Source: Proteobacteria bacterium UBA2996 (GTDB lineage Bacteria > Pseudomonadota > Gammaproteobacteria > Arenicellales > UBA868). From it: a stretch of 6,140 nt of DNA. The number at the start of each line of letters is the position of its first letter. Within the stretch, counting starts at the first letter, position 1. Below are positions 5,662-6,140 of the stretch, in pieces. The position numbers and the translations under genes are program-made. The stretch covers positions 1 to 6,140 of the forward strand of contig DDZY01000089.1 in NCBI GenBank assembly GCA_002346525.1, read 5' to 3'. Below the pieces are notes generated by a model, which did no database searches, was not told where the DNA came from, and saw nothing but the letters and a program-made list of their open reading frames with translations.

Positions 5662-6140
5662 ATGGCCGAAGCAGCAGACGATAGCCTCGCCCGCATCAGT
5701 GCAGCCCGGTCCCGGTTGATTCTGGACCGCCCGTTTCTGGGCGCGCTTGTTTTGCGTCTGCCGATGCAGGAGACCGAAGCGCCATGGTGTCCGACGACCG
5801 CTACGGATGCGCGCAAGATCTATTTCAATCCGTCGTACTTCGACAGTCTGTCCTTATCGCAGATCGAATTTGCGCTCGCGCACGAAGCGCTTCACTGCGC
5901 ACTGGCCCATTTTGCCAGGCGCCTGCACCGTGACAAAAGGCGGTGGGACATCGCGTGCGACCTGGCGGTCAATCCCCTGTTGATTGATGATGGCTTAACA
6001 CCGCCGCCGGACGTTCTCTACCTGCCCGACTATTCAGGATTGAGTGCCGAAGAAATTTATCCGATGTTGGAGGAGAACCCTGACGATGAGCCGCATGACC
6101 GCCATCTCTATGATGCCGAGCCCCAGGATCAGGATCCGTC
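5662..6140 (+). CDS. DUF2201-type putative metallopeptidase, VWA-like partner of the MoxR ATPase (3' end outside the window)
   Basis: The first 159 residues are visible and the gene continues past the window end. Residues 74-78 form a zinc-type HExxH motif (HEALH) in a helix beginning QIEFALAHEALHCALAHF; a second conserved segment, RWDIACDLAVNPLL at 94-107, offers D100 as a possible third metal ligand. This matches the DUF2201_N putative metallopeptidase domain (PF13203), normally followed by a VWA-like domain (PF09967) about 200 residues further on. From about 130 the chain becomes acidic (EENPDDEPHDRH onwards), as expected for the linker between the two. The ATG at 5662 is fixed by an in-frame TGA at 5656-5658; only a weak GAG precedes it closely. 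The 11-base gap to the MoxR gene makes this an operon. Whether it cleaves protein is not established; in related pairs the VWA partner presents clients to the ATPase. No signal peptide is seen. Confidence 0.85.
   Translation, partial: MAEAADDSLARISAARSRLILDRPFLGALVLRLPMQETEAPWCPTTATDARKIYFNPSYFDSLSLSQIEFALAHEALHCALAHFARRLHRDKRRWDIACDLAVNPLLIDDGLTPPPDVLYLPDYSGLSAEEIYPMLEENPDDEPHDRHLYDAEPQDQDP

Overview
This 6.1 kb window is densely coding, with short intergenic gaps. It contains housekeeping and small accessory genes of a Gram-negative bacterium. The single-chain CysG-type siroheme synthase next to a zinc-type glutamyl-Q tRNA(Asp) synthetase suggests a gammaproteobacterium. No species can be named from the sequence alone. 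I see no transposase, CRISPR array, rRNA, tRNA or phage gene.

Positions 1-1846, all on the minus strand, read as one operon in transcription order: a gamma-glutamylcyclotransferase-fold protein (1265-1846), gluQ (327-1232) and the 5' part of a DUF924 gene (1-330, cut by the window edge). The last two overlap by 4 bases (GTGA). The gluQ ribosome binding site lies inside a small hairpin with a GCAA loop, just after the stop codon of the upstream gene. This looks like a device for translational coupling.

Positions 1847-1951 are a divergent intergenic region holding a perfect 19-base palindrome. From it a stand-alone LON substrate-binding-domain gene (1952-2605) runs on the plus strand. That gene converges on a minus-strand pair: cysG (2981-4429) followed, with an 11-base overlap, by a small Rieske [2Fe-2S] ferredoxin-like gene (2641-2991). 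CysG makes siroheme from uroporphyrinogen III for sulfite and nitrite reductases. The overlap suggests that the Rieske protein is made together with it, but its partner is not in the window.

Divergent from cysG across a 174-base gap, the plus strand carries a MoxR-type AAA+ ATPase (4604-5650) and, 11 bases later, the start of a gene for an HExxH putative metallopeptidase of the DUF2201 type (5662 to the window end). Such proteins usually carry a C-terminal VWA-like domain, which here would lie beyond the edge. MoxR ATPase plus VWA protein pairs act as chaperone-like maturation or remodelling machines (RavA-ViaA, CbbQ-CbbO and NorQ-NorD are characterised examples). This pair's substrate is unknown, and it is the least understood system in the window.
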